Source of the DNA: Candidatus Cloacimonadota bacterium
Lineage (GTDB): Bacteria; Cloacimonadota; Cloacimonadia; Cloacimonadales; WRIO01
Assembly (NCBI GenBank): GCA_023230175.1
Contig: JALNXV010000096.1
Span: 1 to 10,439 of the forward strand
Direction: 5' to 3'
DNA length: 10,439 bases
The first letter of the stretch is position 1; every line of letters begins with the position of its first letter. Below, in pieces: positions 1-7,301 of this stretch. The notes below the pieces were generated by a model. That model was not told the origin of the DNA. It saw only the letters and a program-made list of their open reading frames with translations, and ran no database searches. Position numbers and translations under genes: made by a program.

Positions 1-79
1 AAATTATTTAATTATCAATATTGTTCTACTTAATGATCATATAATTATTTTATGGCTTTAATACGAGTTTAATCCACAT

Positions 80-123
80 AAAAACAGGTGACCTCCAAGA
101 TGCTTTAAACCATCCTGGAGGTC
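80..123 (-). terminator. Rho-independent terminator of the ferredoxin-hcp operon
   Basis: Bases 90-102 pair with 111-123 around an 8-base loop, giving a 13-base-pair stem, 47 bases past the hcp stop codon. One position (98/115) is A·C on the plus strand but becomes a U·G wobble in minus-strand RNA, so the stem is continuous only in the hcp direction. Five U residues (plus-strand A80-A84) follow the stem after a 5-base gap. Both points fit termination of minus-strand transcription. Confidence 0.85.
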
Positions 124-169
124 TCTTAATAATCTATTGTATGTTTCTATTGAAAAATAGAGAGTTAGT

Positions 170-1837
170 TTATTTACCTGCCATCATTAATTCGATATCA
201 TTTTCAGGTTCTGTGATAGCTTGAATGTTAAATTTTTCAACGAGAACTTTAACAACATTTGGTGATAAGAATGCAGGAATTGTTGGTCCAAGATGGATAT
301 TTTTAACACCGAGATAAAGTAATGCAAGTAATACGGCAACTGCTTTTTGTTCGTACCAAGCAAGGTCAAATGATAAAGGTAAGTCATTGATGTGTTCAAG
401 TCCAAAAGCTTCTTGAAGTTTGAGAGCAATTACAGCCAGAGAATATGAATCATTACATTGTCCTGCATCAAGTACACGAGGGATGCCTTCAATATCACCA
501 AGAGGTAATTTAATATATCTGTATTTTGCACATCCGGCAGTTAAAATAATAGTATCTTTAGGTAATTTTTCAGCTACTTCAGTGAAATAAGAGCGTTCTT
601 TATGTCTTCCGTCACAACCTGCCATAACGACAAAGCGTTTGATTTTCCCTGCTTTAACGAGTTCAATTACTTTATCCGCAACGCTAAGAACAGTATTATG
701 TCCAAAACCACCGATAATTTCGCCGGTTTCAATTTCTGTAGGAGGAGGGCATTTTTTAGCGAGTTCGATTAGTTTGCTAAAATCTTTTTGACCACCCGCT
801 TTTCTGTCAGCTATATGAGGTACATTGTCATAACCTGCCATACCTGTAGTAAAGATTCTGTCTTTGTATGCATCTTTTACAGGTACAATACAATTGGTAG
901 TCATTAAAATCGGCCCGTTAAATGTTGTGAATTCTTGTTGTTGATGCCACCATGAACTACCATAATTTCCTACAAAATGTTTATATTTTTTGAAAGCCGG
1001 ATAGTAATTAGCAGGTAACATTTCGCTATGTGTATATACATCGACTCCGGTTCCTTCTGTTTGTTTAAGAAGCTCTTCCATATCTTTTAAATCATGACCG
1101 GAAATAAGGATACCCGGATTTTTACCAACCCCAATATTAACTTTTGAGATTTCAGGATGACCATAAGTACTTGTATTAGCCTCACTTAATAGAGCCATTA
1201 CTTTAACGCCATACTCTCCTGTTTTCATTACCCAATTAATGAGTTCCGGAACAGTAGCTTCATTGTTTTCAATAAATGCTAAAGCATCAGTCATAAATTG
1301 ATAAATTTCTTTATTTTCAAACCCAAGCATTGCCGCGTGGTCACCATAAGCTCCTATACCTTTTAATCCTAGAACTATGAGTTCTTTAAGAGAGCGAATA
1401 TCTTCATCAGAATTTCTTAAGACACCAACTTTTTCAGCGTATTTTAAGTAACTATTCTCGTTTTCAGGTAGCCAGGTAAGTTCGTCAGGATATTTACTTA
1501 AATCAAGTTTTTCGCCTTTGTTGTTAAGCTCTGTCATTACTAATTTACGAAGTTTTTCTCTTCTTTCAATTGCTTGTTTTGCATATTCCAATAAGCGTGG
1601 AGTATCGTGGTTTGCATTAGTGATTGTAGTAAACAAACATTGCATAATAAATAAACCTTGTTCATCTTTTGCAATACCGAGTTCAATTGCTTTTTTATTC
1701 CAAAAAGCAAGCGAACGTAACATACTGATTAATAAATCTTGTGTATTGGCTGTGTAGTCATATTTACCACACATTCCACGCATTGTGCAACCTTTGTTTT
1801 GTAAAGTCTCTTGACATTGAAAGCAAAACATACTCAT
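170..1837 (-). CDS. hcp: Hybrid cluster protein (hydroxylamine / nitric oxide reductase), class I
   Basis: Cytoplasmic iron-sulfur enzyme, 555 residues, full length for the family. Family members reduce hydroxylamine to ammonia in vitro, and E. coli Hcp is a high-affinity NO reductase. The N-terminal cubane motif is C5-X2-C8-X8-C17-X5-C23, the short spacing of class I proteins from anaerobes. All hybrid-cluster ligands expected by comparison with the Desulfovibrio enzyme are visible: H248 (SGHDL), E272 (HSEMLP), C316 (TTNCIVP), C408 (AGCDGR, the persulfide cysteine), C436 (TAGCAKY), C461 (GQCNDS), E496 and K498 (WYEQKA). The ATG start is preceded by GGAGG 8 bases upstream (minus strand). The gene lies 34 bases behind the ferredoxin-like gene with no promoter seen between them, so the two are probably co-transcribed. 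A terminator follows. Family assignment is near certain; the physiological substrate is inferred. Confidence 0.98.
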   Translation of the reverse strand: MSMFCFQCQETLQNKGCTMRGMCGKYDYTANTQDLLISMLRSLAFWNKKAIELGIAKDEQGLFIMQCLFTTITNANHDTPRLLEYAKQAIERREKLRKLVMTELNNKGEKLDLSKYPDELTWLPENENSYLKYAEKVGVLRNSDEDIRSLKELIVLGLKGIGAYGDHAAMLGFENKEIYQFMTDALAFIENNEATVPELINWVMKTGEYGVKVMALLSEANTSTYGHPEISKVNIGVGKNPGILISGHDLKDMEELLKQTEGTGVDVYTHSEMLPANYYPAFKKYKHFVGNYGSSWWHQQQEFTTFNGPILMTTNCIVPVKDAYKDRIFTTGMAGYDNVPHIADRKAGGQKDFSKLIELAKKCPPPTEIETGEIIGGFGHNTVLSVADKVIELVKAGKIKRFVVMAGCDGRHKERSYFTEVAEKLPKDTIILTAGCAKYRYIKLPLGDIEGIPRVLDAGQCNDSYSLAVIALKLQEAFGLEHINDLPLSFDLAWYEQKAVAVLLALLYLGVKNIHLGPTIPAFLSPNVVKVLVEKFNIQAITEPENDIELMMAGK

Positions 1838-1871
1838 AATTTTTTCCTCCGTTTTTTTTGGTTTTTTATTT

Positions 1872-2693
1872 TTAAACTAATTCACCATCTACAGAGATAG
1901 TGAATACCTTGACAAATATGAATTTTTGGGCAAGTTCTAATGCTCTTTGAATTATTATTTCAGTTCCTCCACAGCATGGAACTTCCATTCTTAAAATAGT
2001 TATAGATTTGATATTTTTTTCCTTAAAAATCATACTTAGTTTTTCAATATAAGGTTCTGCGGATTTGTCTAATTTAGGGCAAAAGATGATTGTAGGTTTG
2101 CCTTTCATAAATTTATTATGGAAATTAGCATACGAAAATGCAGTACAATCTGCCGCAATTAATAAATCAGCATTATCAAGCCAGTTTGCATGGGGATTAA
2201 CAAGATGCAATTGAATAGGCCAATTTACGAGTTCTGAAGTAGTATTTATTGTTATACTATCTGACGGGCATTTATGATTTTGTTTTTTTGAGATTTGATC
2301 TTCTCCTTGATGACAAGTACAAGGGACTTCAGAAGAAATATAATCAGGTATATCGATATTTTTAGTTTTAAGTATATTAATTCCTTGTTTAACAAACTCT
2401 TCTTGTCCGTGTTCATATAAATGTTTTAAATGGGCTTTTATTACATCCGGTCCACCCTCTATAATTTTTTCCATAACGATTTTTTCATCATAAGGAACAG
2501 CTTCTCTTTTCTCAATAGTTATTGCATCTTGAGGACAATCGGCGATACATGCACCAAGTCCGTCACAAAATAAGTCATTAACTAGTTCAGCTTTTCCATT
2601 GATTATTTGTAAAGCTCCTTCATGACAACCGGTAACACATATACCACATCCGTTACATTTTTCTTTATCAATAGTGATAATATCTCTTAGCAT
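1872..2693 (-). CDS. Ferredoxin-like 4Fe-4S protein, probable electron donor or partner of Hcp
   Basis: 273 residues. The N-terminal domain (about 1-60) is a two-cluster ferredoxin. The first motif is complete: C13-X2-C16-X2-C19-X3-C23. In the second (C43, C49, C53) the second cysteine is replaced by G46 (CDGLGAC), so that site has only three ordinary ligands. The C-terminal part (about 65-273) is of no fold I can name and has further cysteines at 125, 127, 142, 183 and 205 and a C240-C241-G-G motif that recalls the CCG motif of redox proteins. No membrane segment or signal peptide is seen. A ferredoxin-type gene (frdX) next to hcp is a known arrangement in anaerobes, and electron donation to Hcp is inferred from this. 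GGAG lies just upstream of the ATG. The gene is first in the operon, behind a predicted promoter and operator. Confidence 0.88.
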   Translation of the reverse strand: MLRDIITIDKEKCNGCGICVTGCHEGALQIINGKAELVNDLFCDGLGACIADCPQDAITIEKREAVPYDEKIVMEKIIEGGPDVIKAHLKHLYEHGQEEFVKQGINILKTKNIDIPDYISSEVPCTCHQGEDQISKKQNHKCPSDSITINTTSELVNWPIQLHLVNPHANWLDNADLLIAADCTAFSYANFHNKFMKGKPTIIFCPKLDKSAEPYIEKLSMIFKEKNIKSITILRMEVPCCGGTEIIIQRALELAQKFIFVKVFTISVDGELV

Positions 2694-2710
2694 TAATTAT
2701 CTCCTTCCTT

Positions 2711-2726
2711 GTTAGTATCTACTAAC
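2711..2726. promoter_or_regulatory. Perfect palindrome, candidate repressor operator of ferredoxin-hcp
   Basis: GTTAGTATCTACTAAC has 7-base arms that are exact reverse complements around a 2-base centre. On the minus strand it begins directly at the predicted transcription start and ends 17 bases before the start codon, where a bound protein would block transcription. It does not match the FNR/CRP-type pattern TTGAT-N4-ATCAA. The binding protein cannot be named; its gene is not in the window. Confidence 0.6.
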
Positions 2727-2732
2727 TATAAT

Positions 2733-2760
2733 ATTATAACCATTTTAAAAATTAATGCAA
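2733..2760 (-). promoter_or_regulatory. Sigma-70-type promoter of ferredoxin-hcp
   Basis: On the minus strand TTGCAT (2755-2760) is followed after 16 bases by a perfect TATAAT (2733-2738). Transcription would start near 2726, leaving about 33 bases of leader before the ATG at 2693. The spacing and the palindrome on the start site support the call. The AT-rich background makes chance -10 boxes common. Confidence 0.6.
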
Positions 2761-2850
2761 GTTTTTTTTTGCTTTTATTTTAAAATTTTTTAAGGAGATT
2801 TGAATTAGTTTAATTTATACATTATCGAATGCTATAAATAGTGTTCTATA

Positions 2851-2921
2851 AGCATCTTGTTTATAAATTATAAAATTATAATAATAAGTACTTTATGACT
2901 TTGTGTGCAAACAAGGATGCT
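2851..2921. other. Long imperfect inverted repeat in the 333-base gap (possible structured RNA)
   Basis: AGCATCTTGTTT (2851-2862) pairs with AAACAAGGATGCT (2909-2921), giving 12 base pairs with a single bulged G across a 46-base AT-rich spacer. The inner part of the spacer on the minus strand also has a small TTTG-CACA-CAAA hairpin. No open reading frame of note covers it. It lies downstream of the minus-strand promoter signal at 2972-3001, so if that promoter works this would be part of a leader or small RNA. No known RNA family is recognised. Confidence 0.4.
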
Positions 2922-2971
2922 CGTACAACAATAATTTTTATCAGTTTTTAATTATCAAATACTATTCTTAA

Positions 2972-3001
2972 ATTATATTAGTATTATTTATATTAAGTCA
3001 A
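2972..3001 (-). promoter_or_regulatory. Candidate upstream sigma-70-type promoter in the che / ferredoxin gap
   Basis: On the minus strand TTGACT (2996-3001) is followed after 18 bases by a perfect TATAAT (2972-2977), giving a start near 2965. It lies just downstream of the chemotaxis operon and would make a transcript running through the inverted repeat towards the ferredoxin gene, with a leader of about 270 bases. I see no terminator between it and that gene. Spacing is one base longer than ideal and the region is very AT-rich. Confidence 0.4.
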
Positions 3002-3026
3002 GCTCGGAAAAAAATAAGTTTATTTT

Positions 3027-3866
3027 TTAAGAATTGTTGATAAGATTCATTAGGCAGATTTGGATAGCAAAATAATCTTCTTCCACTTTATAAACGAGAA
3101 CAATGCAAGGCATATCTTTTTGTTGAATAACTCTATGTTGATTACCGGTGATGACAGTTGGAGCAGATAACAAGAAATGAGTTTCGCTATCACCGAGACG
3201 AGCTTTAGCTCCTCCGGCAATCATATTTATTAATTCGCCTACACCGTCGTGTTCTTCTTCTTCGGTAATGTCATCTTCAGGGACAGCCATAATTGCGGCA
3301 ATAATCTTACGAGCTAAGTTTTCATAAAATGAAATCATTATAGCCCCTTTTTTTTCACCGGCGAGAGCCATAATACCTGAAAGGTCACCAAAGTGAAATT
3401 GAGATACAGTTTGATAAGCGTCAACAAATTCAACGTTGATAACAGCCATCATACTGAGGATTTCTTCAATTGCGAGTTTGAAAGGAGTTAAAAGGTTATG
3501 ATTTAGAGTTTTAATGTTGGTAAATTTTGCATGAAAATCTTTTAAAATAGTTACAAAGTCATTGTCTGAAATAGGGAGTAATTCGACTAAATCAGCTCCG
3601 GCTTGCATTAAGGTTTTTCTTGTATCTAAATCAATAGAATCAGTAAAGACAACCAGCTTAATATTTAAAAAAGAAATACTTTTTCTTAAAGTTTTAATTG
3701 TTTGTTTGTCAATTTGAGGAGAATAATAGAAGATAATAGAGTAATCTTTTAGCGAATTTAATAAGTCTTCAGTCCAGTTTAAAAAGACAGGTTCAAAGGT
3801 TTGAGAATCAATAATAGAATATAATGAAAACTTTCCTTCAAGATTAATTAACGCAGCTTTATGCAT
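3027..3866 (-). CDS. cheX: CheX-like CheY-P phosphatase with N-terminal pseudo-receiver-like domain
   Basis: 279 residues, much longer than a usual CheX (about 150-160). The C-terminal domain (about 122-275) has the CheC/CheX/FliY phosphatase signature once: D207-X3-E211-X2-N214, then P236 after 21 residues. The E and N of this motif are the pair that catalyse CheY-P dephosphorylation in the family, so a role in ending the chemotactic signal is likely. The N-terminal part (about 1-115) has an alternating strand/helix pattern and an AGADLVELLP segment like the end of a receiver domain, but lacks the acidic pair, phospho-acceptor aspartate and lysine, so it would not be phosphorylated. The receiver-like reading is tentative. 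It is last in the operon; its ATG overlaps the HDOD stop codon by one base (TAATG), implying translational coupling. A single motif argues for CheX over CheC. Confidence 0.82.
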   Translation of the reverse strand: MHKAALINLEGKFSLYSIIDSQTFEPVFLNWTEDLLNSLKDYSIIFYYSPQIDKQTIKTLRKSISFLNIKLVVFTDSIDLDTRKTLMQAGADLVELLPISDNDFVTILKDFHAKFTNIKTLNHNLLTPFKLAIEEILSMMAVINVEFVDAYQTVSQFHFGDLSGIMALAGEKKGAIMISFYENLARKIIAAIMAVPEDDITEEEEHDGVGELINMIAGGAKARLGDSETHFLLSAPTVITGNQHRVIQQKDMPCIVLVYKVEEDYFAIQICLMNLINNS

Positions 3867-4738
3867 TATTTTCCTCCTAATTTTAGTAATTGTTTTGCTT
3901 TTTCGACGTCATTTTGGACACTCTCGATGATTTCAGGAACTTGCTCAACGGAAAGTCTTAACTCCATCCAAATATCATCATAGAATTGTTCGTGGAAGGT
4001 ACCTGTTCCATTGTCATAACCTCTATTATTAGCAATAAAATTAGCGAGATATACAATCTTAGTATCTCTTTGAGCAATTTTTGAGTTTTGAGGTTGATGA
4101 TGATAATAAATAATATCTGTTATTTGGTCAGGGACATTCCATTTCTTAAGTAGTAAAGCACCAACTTCAGCATGAGTGATGCCGAGAATCTTTTGTTCGA
4201 CAATAGAGAGGTCATATTTTTTATTAATAGACATATCAAAGATTTTTTTATAAATGGTGGTAAAATACTGGTCAAGAATTAAGATACCTATATCGTGTAA
4301 TAATGCTCCGGTAAATAGTCTGTCCGAAGGCATATTTGTTTTAGAGAGTTCATTTAATTTTTGAGCTATATAAGCAGTAGTAATGGAGTGAATCCAAAAC
4401 TTTTCATAATCAACAAATAGTGATTTAAAAGAATTAAGAAAAGCAATTGCAATAGTTACTCTTCTGATTTCACCGTATCCAAGTCTTGCGACAGCTTGAT
4501 TGAGACTAACTATTCTCTGAGTTCCGGCAAACAATGCAGAGTTGGCTATTTTTAAAACTTTAGCTGTAAGAGCCGGATCGTTTTTGATGACATTACTAAC
4601 TCCTTCAGCTGAGGAATTAGGGTCATTTGTTAATCTGTCAATTTCTGTAGCAACTGTGAGCATAGTAGGTATTTCATTAATACCTTGTAACTTAGTCATA
4701 ATCATTTTTTTATACATTGAATTATCCCTTGTTAGCAT
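3866..4738 (-). CDS. HDOD domain signalling protein
   Basis: 290 residues. The HDOD domain spans about 18-215 and carries the family signature NDPALTAKVLKIANSA (53-68). Unlike many HDOD proteins it keeps some HD-type residues (H117, H148-D149, H189, H213-H214), but whether they bind metal or hydrolyse anything cannot be told. The C-terminal 60 residues are predicted mostly helical. HDOD proteins are generally protein-interaction or output modules in two-component, c-di-GMP and chemotaxis signalling; the exact role here is unknown. It lies between cheY (7-base gap) and the CheX-like gene (1-base overlap), which ties it to chemotaxis. The start is uncertain: the ATG at 4738 has only a weak AGGA, while an ATG seven codons in (4715-4717, MYKKMIM) follows AAGGGA at better spacing. 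Confidence 0.88.
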   Translation of the reverse strand: MLTRDNSMYKKMIMTKLQGINEIPTMLTVATEIDRLTNDPNSSAEGVSNVIKNDPALTAKVLKIANSALFAGTQRIVSLNQAVARLGYGEIRRVTIAIAFLNSFKSLFVDYEKFWIHSITTAYIAQKLNELSKTNMPSDRLFTGALLHDIGILILDQYFTTIYKKIFDMSINKKYDLSIVEQKILGITHAEVGALLLKKWNVPDQITDIIYYHHQPQNSKIAQRDTKIVYLANFIANNRGYDNGTGTFHEQFYDDIWMELRLSVEQVPEIIESVQNDVEKAKQLLKLGGK

Positions 4739-4745
4739 ATCATTC

Positions 4746-5183
4746 CTATAAATCTAAATCATCCATATCTAAGCTGGGTAGTTCATCATCTTCTTGAGAC
4801 AACATATAATTGTCAGCTAATCCAAGACATTCTAATATTTTAGAAGATAAATCTTCCGGTGTAAATGGTTTTGTTAAATAGTTTTCAGCACCTGTTTGTA
4901 TTGCTTTGATGACATTTTTTCTTTCACCTTCAGTAGTAACCATCATAACAGGTATGTGTTTGTATTTATCAGTAGTTTTTATGATTTTAAGTAGTTCAAA
5001 ACCATTCATTCCCGGCATATTCCAATCAAGAAGAATTAAGTTAATATTTTCGCTTTCAGTTTCAAGAATTTCTAAAGCTACATCTGCATTTGGAGCTTCG
5101 AGGGTTTCAAATCCCATAGATTTAATAGTATTGATAATTATCATTCTTATCATTCTTGAATCGTCAACAGTTAAAAGCTTCAT
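4746..5183 (-). CDS. cheY: CheY-type single-domain response regulator with acidic tail
   Basis: 145 residues. The receiver domain (1-122) has every key residue: acidic pair D7-D8, phospho-acceptor D53 in LLDWNMPGMNG, T83/T84, and K105 in TKPF. It should be phosphorylated by CheA (not in the window) and act on the flagellar motor or another output. The last 17 or so residues (129-145) form an acidic tail, ending DDLDL, beyond the usual CheY length of about 120-125. The ATG is preceded by AAGGAT, which overlaps the cheR stop codon 11 bases upstream. The operon also encodes a CheX-like phosphatase that would plausibly act on this protein. A chemotaxis CheY is preferred over a general regulator because of the flanking cheR and cheB. 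Confidence 0.93.
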   Translation of the reverse strand: MKLLTVDDSRMIRMIIINTIKSMGFETLEAPNADVALEILETESENINLILLDWNMPGMNGFELLKIIKTTDKYKHIPVMMVTTEGERKNVIKAIQTGAENYLTKPFTPEDLSSKILECLGLADNYMLSQEDDELPSLDMDDLDL

Positions 5184-5194
5184 AATTTAAATCC

Positions 5195-6046
5195 TTATTT
5201 CTTAGGTTTATAATAAACACCTTTTTGGTATTCCAGTTGTTCAAAATCATCTGAATAGCCAATCAAGCTTTCAGTTGAACCAATAAAAAAATAACCGTCT
5301 TTATCTACTTTGCTATAAATCTTTTTAAATAATTCTTTTTTAAAGTTAGCTGAAAAATAAATAGCAACATTACGACAAAAGACTAAATCACAAGTTGGGA
5401 TTTTTGTAAAATCATGTTGGAGATTAAATTGTTTAAATATGACCATTTTTTTAATTTCCGGAATAATTTCAGCTACCCCGTTAGTTTCAGTGAAGTATTT
5501 ATCCTTGTATCCGGGTAACATCCCTCTTGCCATAGCAATACTGTTAAACCTGCCTGAAATAGCCATATAAAGAGCACTTGGTGAAATGTCAGTTGCTAAG
5601 ATGTAGAACTGTTCCCTTGATACTCGAGGTTCTTTTTTTAAGGCTTCATCTACAAGCATTGAAAACGAATATGGCTCTTGCCCTGTTGAAGCAGCAGCTG
5701 ACCAGATTGTGATTTTTTGTTTTCTGCCGGTTCTAAGGTCGTCTATAAATTTGGGGATAATTACTTCTTTGAGGATAGTCCAAGGTTTCATATCTCTAAA
5801 CCAGAGAGTTTCATTAGTAGTCATAGCGTCAATAATTTTATCTCTTAATTTTCTAGTTACGTCACTTTTAGCTTTAAGATAGAATTCTTTAAAACTTTTA
5901 CAGTTTGTTTCGACAACTAATCTCGCTAATCTACTTTCAATAAGATAAACTTTTTCATCACCAACAACAATCCCACATTCTTGTTGGATATATTCTCTTA
6001 ATAAAACGAATTCTTCATGATTAATTGCTATTTTGGAGCTAAGCAT
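5195..6046 (-). CDS. cheR: Chemotaxis protein methyltransferase CheR
   Basis: 283 residues, standard length. It transfers methyl groups from S-adenosylmethionine to glutamates of chemoreceptors. The helical N-terminal domain (about 10-85) ends in MTTNETLWFRD (75-85), a conserved CheR segment. The methyltransferase domain has the SAM-binding motif WSAAASTGQEPYS (115-127, usually STGEEPYS), the acidic ILATDIS strand end (D153), CRNVAIYF (224-231) and GYFFIGSTESL (251-261). There is no TPR or other extension. The gene lies 17 bases after cheB, its ATG preceded by GGGG a few bases upstream. It is the partner of the neighbouring CheB in receptor adaptation. Confidence 0.97.
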   Translation of the reverse strand: MLSSKIAINHEEFVLLREYIQQECGIVVGDEKVYLIESRLARLVVETNCKSFKEFYLKAKSDVTRKLRDKIIDAMTTNETLWFRDMKPWTILKEVIIPKFIDDLRTGRKQKITIWSAAASTGQEPYSFSMLVDEALKKEPRVSREQFYILATDISPSALYMAISGRFNSIAMARGMLPGYKDKYFTETNGVAEIIPEIKKMVIFKQFNLQHDFTKIPTCDLVFCRNVAIYFSANFKKELFKKIYSKVDKDGYFFIGSTESLIGYSDDFEQLEYQKGVYYKPKK

Positions 6047-6063
6047 CAGTACCCCATATATTA

Positions 6064-7200
6064 TTATTTTTTAATACCATTTTTAACAATATCTGTTACT
6101 CTATTTGCGAGGTTATCTAAGTCTATTTGTTCATTAGAAAGTCCTGCTTCATCTACAGCCCTTGGCATTCCATAAACTACGCAAGAATTTTCTGATTGAG
6201 TTAATGTATAGCCACTAATGTTTTTAAGTGATTTAATTCCATTGAGTCCATCAGCCCCCATCCCTGTCATTATAACTGAAAGTATATTACCGTTATATGT
6301 TTTACTTACTGAGTCGAAAAGCACATCAACAGAAGGTTTGCAAGAATTAACAGGAGGTGTGTCAGTTATTTGTATTTTGTAAAGATTATCTTCTTTTTTT
6401 GCAATCATATGTTTGCCACCCGGAGCTAAATAAACACGATTTTTTTGAATAAATGTATTATCATCTGCTTCCATTACAGGTAATTTAGACTTTGAGTTAA
6501 GATGATTTGCAAGAGATTTTGTGAACATAGGAGGCATATGTTGAACTATTAAAATTGGTATTCCTAAGTCTTCCGGCAGGAAAGGGATAAATTTTGCTAA
6601 AGCGTTAGGTCCACCGGTTGAAACACCTATTACTAAGATGTCAATTTTTTTAGGAAATAAAGCATTAGGTATTGTTGCGGGTGTAATTGGCTTAGGCTTA
6701 GGCTTAGTAATTGTAGGAGTTGGTTTTTCTGATATAGTCGGGTCAGAAAAGGTTCTAATTTCTTTGTGGCTTTTTACTGAAGCTAAAGTCTTTTTGGTAG
6801 TAAATAAAGAAATAATAGGCGATAAATTTTGTTTGAGATTTTGAATATTTGCTTCAATATTATTGCCTTGAGGTTTTGGAATGAAATCAAGAGCTCCTTT
6901 GCTAAGAGCTTCCATAGTTATAGCAGCTTGTCTTTCATTGACACCACTAACCATAATTACGCCAATATGAGGATATCTTTTTTTGATTTCTTCTAGAGTT
7001 TGTAAGCCGTCTAATACAGGCATTTCAACATCTAATAAAACTAAATCCGGTTGGTCTAAATTGATTTTTCTTAAAGCAAGATCACCATTTGGAGCAGTAC
7101 CGATTACTTCGACATTTTCTATTTCAGATAATACATCTTTGAGAATTTTTCTATATATGACAGTATCATCAACAACCATTACTTTGATTTTACTATTCAA
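6064..7200 (-). CDS. cheB: Chemotaxis response regulator methylesterase/deamidase CheB
   Basis: 378 residues. It removes methyl groups from chemoreceptors, and can deamidate receptor glutamines, once activated by CheA. The receiver domain (about 4-125) has D11-D12, phospho-acceptor D57, S85 and K109. The methylesterase domain (about 185-375) has the catalytic triad S194 (GVSTGGP), H221 (VQHMPPMF) and D317 (GMGADGLNG). The linker is rather long (about 130-184) and rich in Lys-Pro and Thr-Pro steps. The start codon is TTG at 7198-7200: a strong GGAGGAGG lies a few bases upstream at correct spacing, and the next in-frame ATG (residue 8) would cut into the first receiver strand. It is the first gene of the chemotaxis operon, with a near-consensus promoter about 50 bases upstream. 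Confidence 0.97.
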   Translation of the reverse strand: MNSKIKVMVVDDTVIYRKILKDVLSEIENVEVIGTAPNGDLALRKINLDQPDLVLLDVEMPVLDGLQTLEEIKKRYPHIGVIMVSGVNERQAAITMEALSKGALDFIPKPQGNNIEANIQNLKQNLSPIISLFTTKKTLASVKSHKEIRTFSDPTISEKPTPTITKPKPKPITPATIPNALFPKKIDILVIGVSTGGPNALAKFIPFLPEDLGIPILIVQHMPPMFTKSLANHLNSKSKLPVMEADDNTFIQKNRVYLAPGGKHMIAKKEDNLYKIQITDTPPVNSCKPSVDVLFDSVSKTYNGNILSVIMTGMGADGLNGIKSLKNISGYTLTQSENSCVVYGMPRAVDEAGLSNEQIDLDNLANRVTDIVKNGIKK

Positions 7201-7246
7201 AGTTAATCCTCCTCCATATAGTTTATTCTAATATCTTGATAATATA

Positions 7247-7275
7247 ATAATAATTTAAATCTCTTATAATGTCAA
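7247..7275 (-). promoter_or_regulatory. Sigma-70-type promoter of the chemotaxis operon
   Basis: On the minus strand a perfect TTGACA (7270-7275) is followed after exactly 17 bases by TATTAT (7247-7252). The predicted start is near 7240, leaving about 40 bases before the cheB TTG. It lies in the 101-base gap between polA and cheB. No strong terminator is seen behind polA, so read-through from polA is also possible. Confidence 0.72.
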
Positions 7276-7301
7276 GTTAATTTTGGAAAAAGTTTTATTT
7301 T

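Noticed and set aside
90..123. The sequence AAGATGCTTTAAACCATCCT resembles an NsrR (nitric oxide repressor) box near hcp.
   Set aside because: It is at the 3' end of hcp, not at a promoter, and is fully explained as part of the terminator stem-loop.
187..429. Reading frames opposite or within known genes (for example 187-429, 1518-1757, 4542-4751, 4906-5190, 6638-6844, 6983-7231, 9115-9387).
   Set aside because: All overlap clearly identified genes with intact conserved motifs, and their translations show no recognisable domain; they are shadows.
2941..2975. FNR-like half sites (ATCAA in AATTATCAAATAC) in the gap before the ferredoxin gene.
   Set aside because: Only one half of TTGAT-N4-ATCAA is matched, and such A/T words are common in this background.
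3008..3028. A/T-only inverted repeat (AAAAAATAA / TTATTTTTT) at the end of the CheX-like gene as a terminator.
   Set aside because: The stem has no G-C pairs and overlaps the stop codon; too weak to call.
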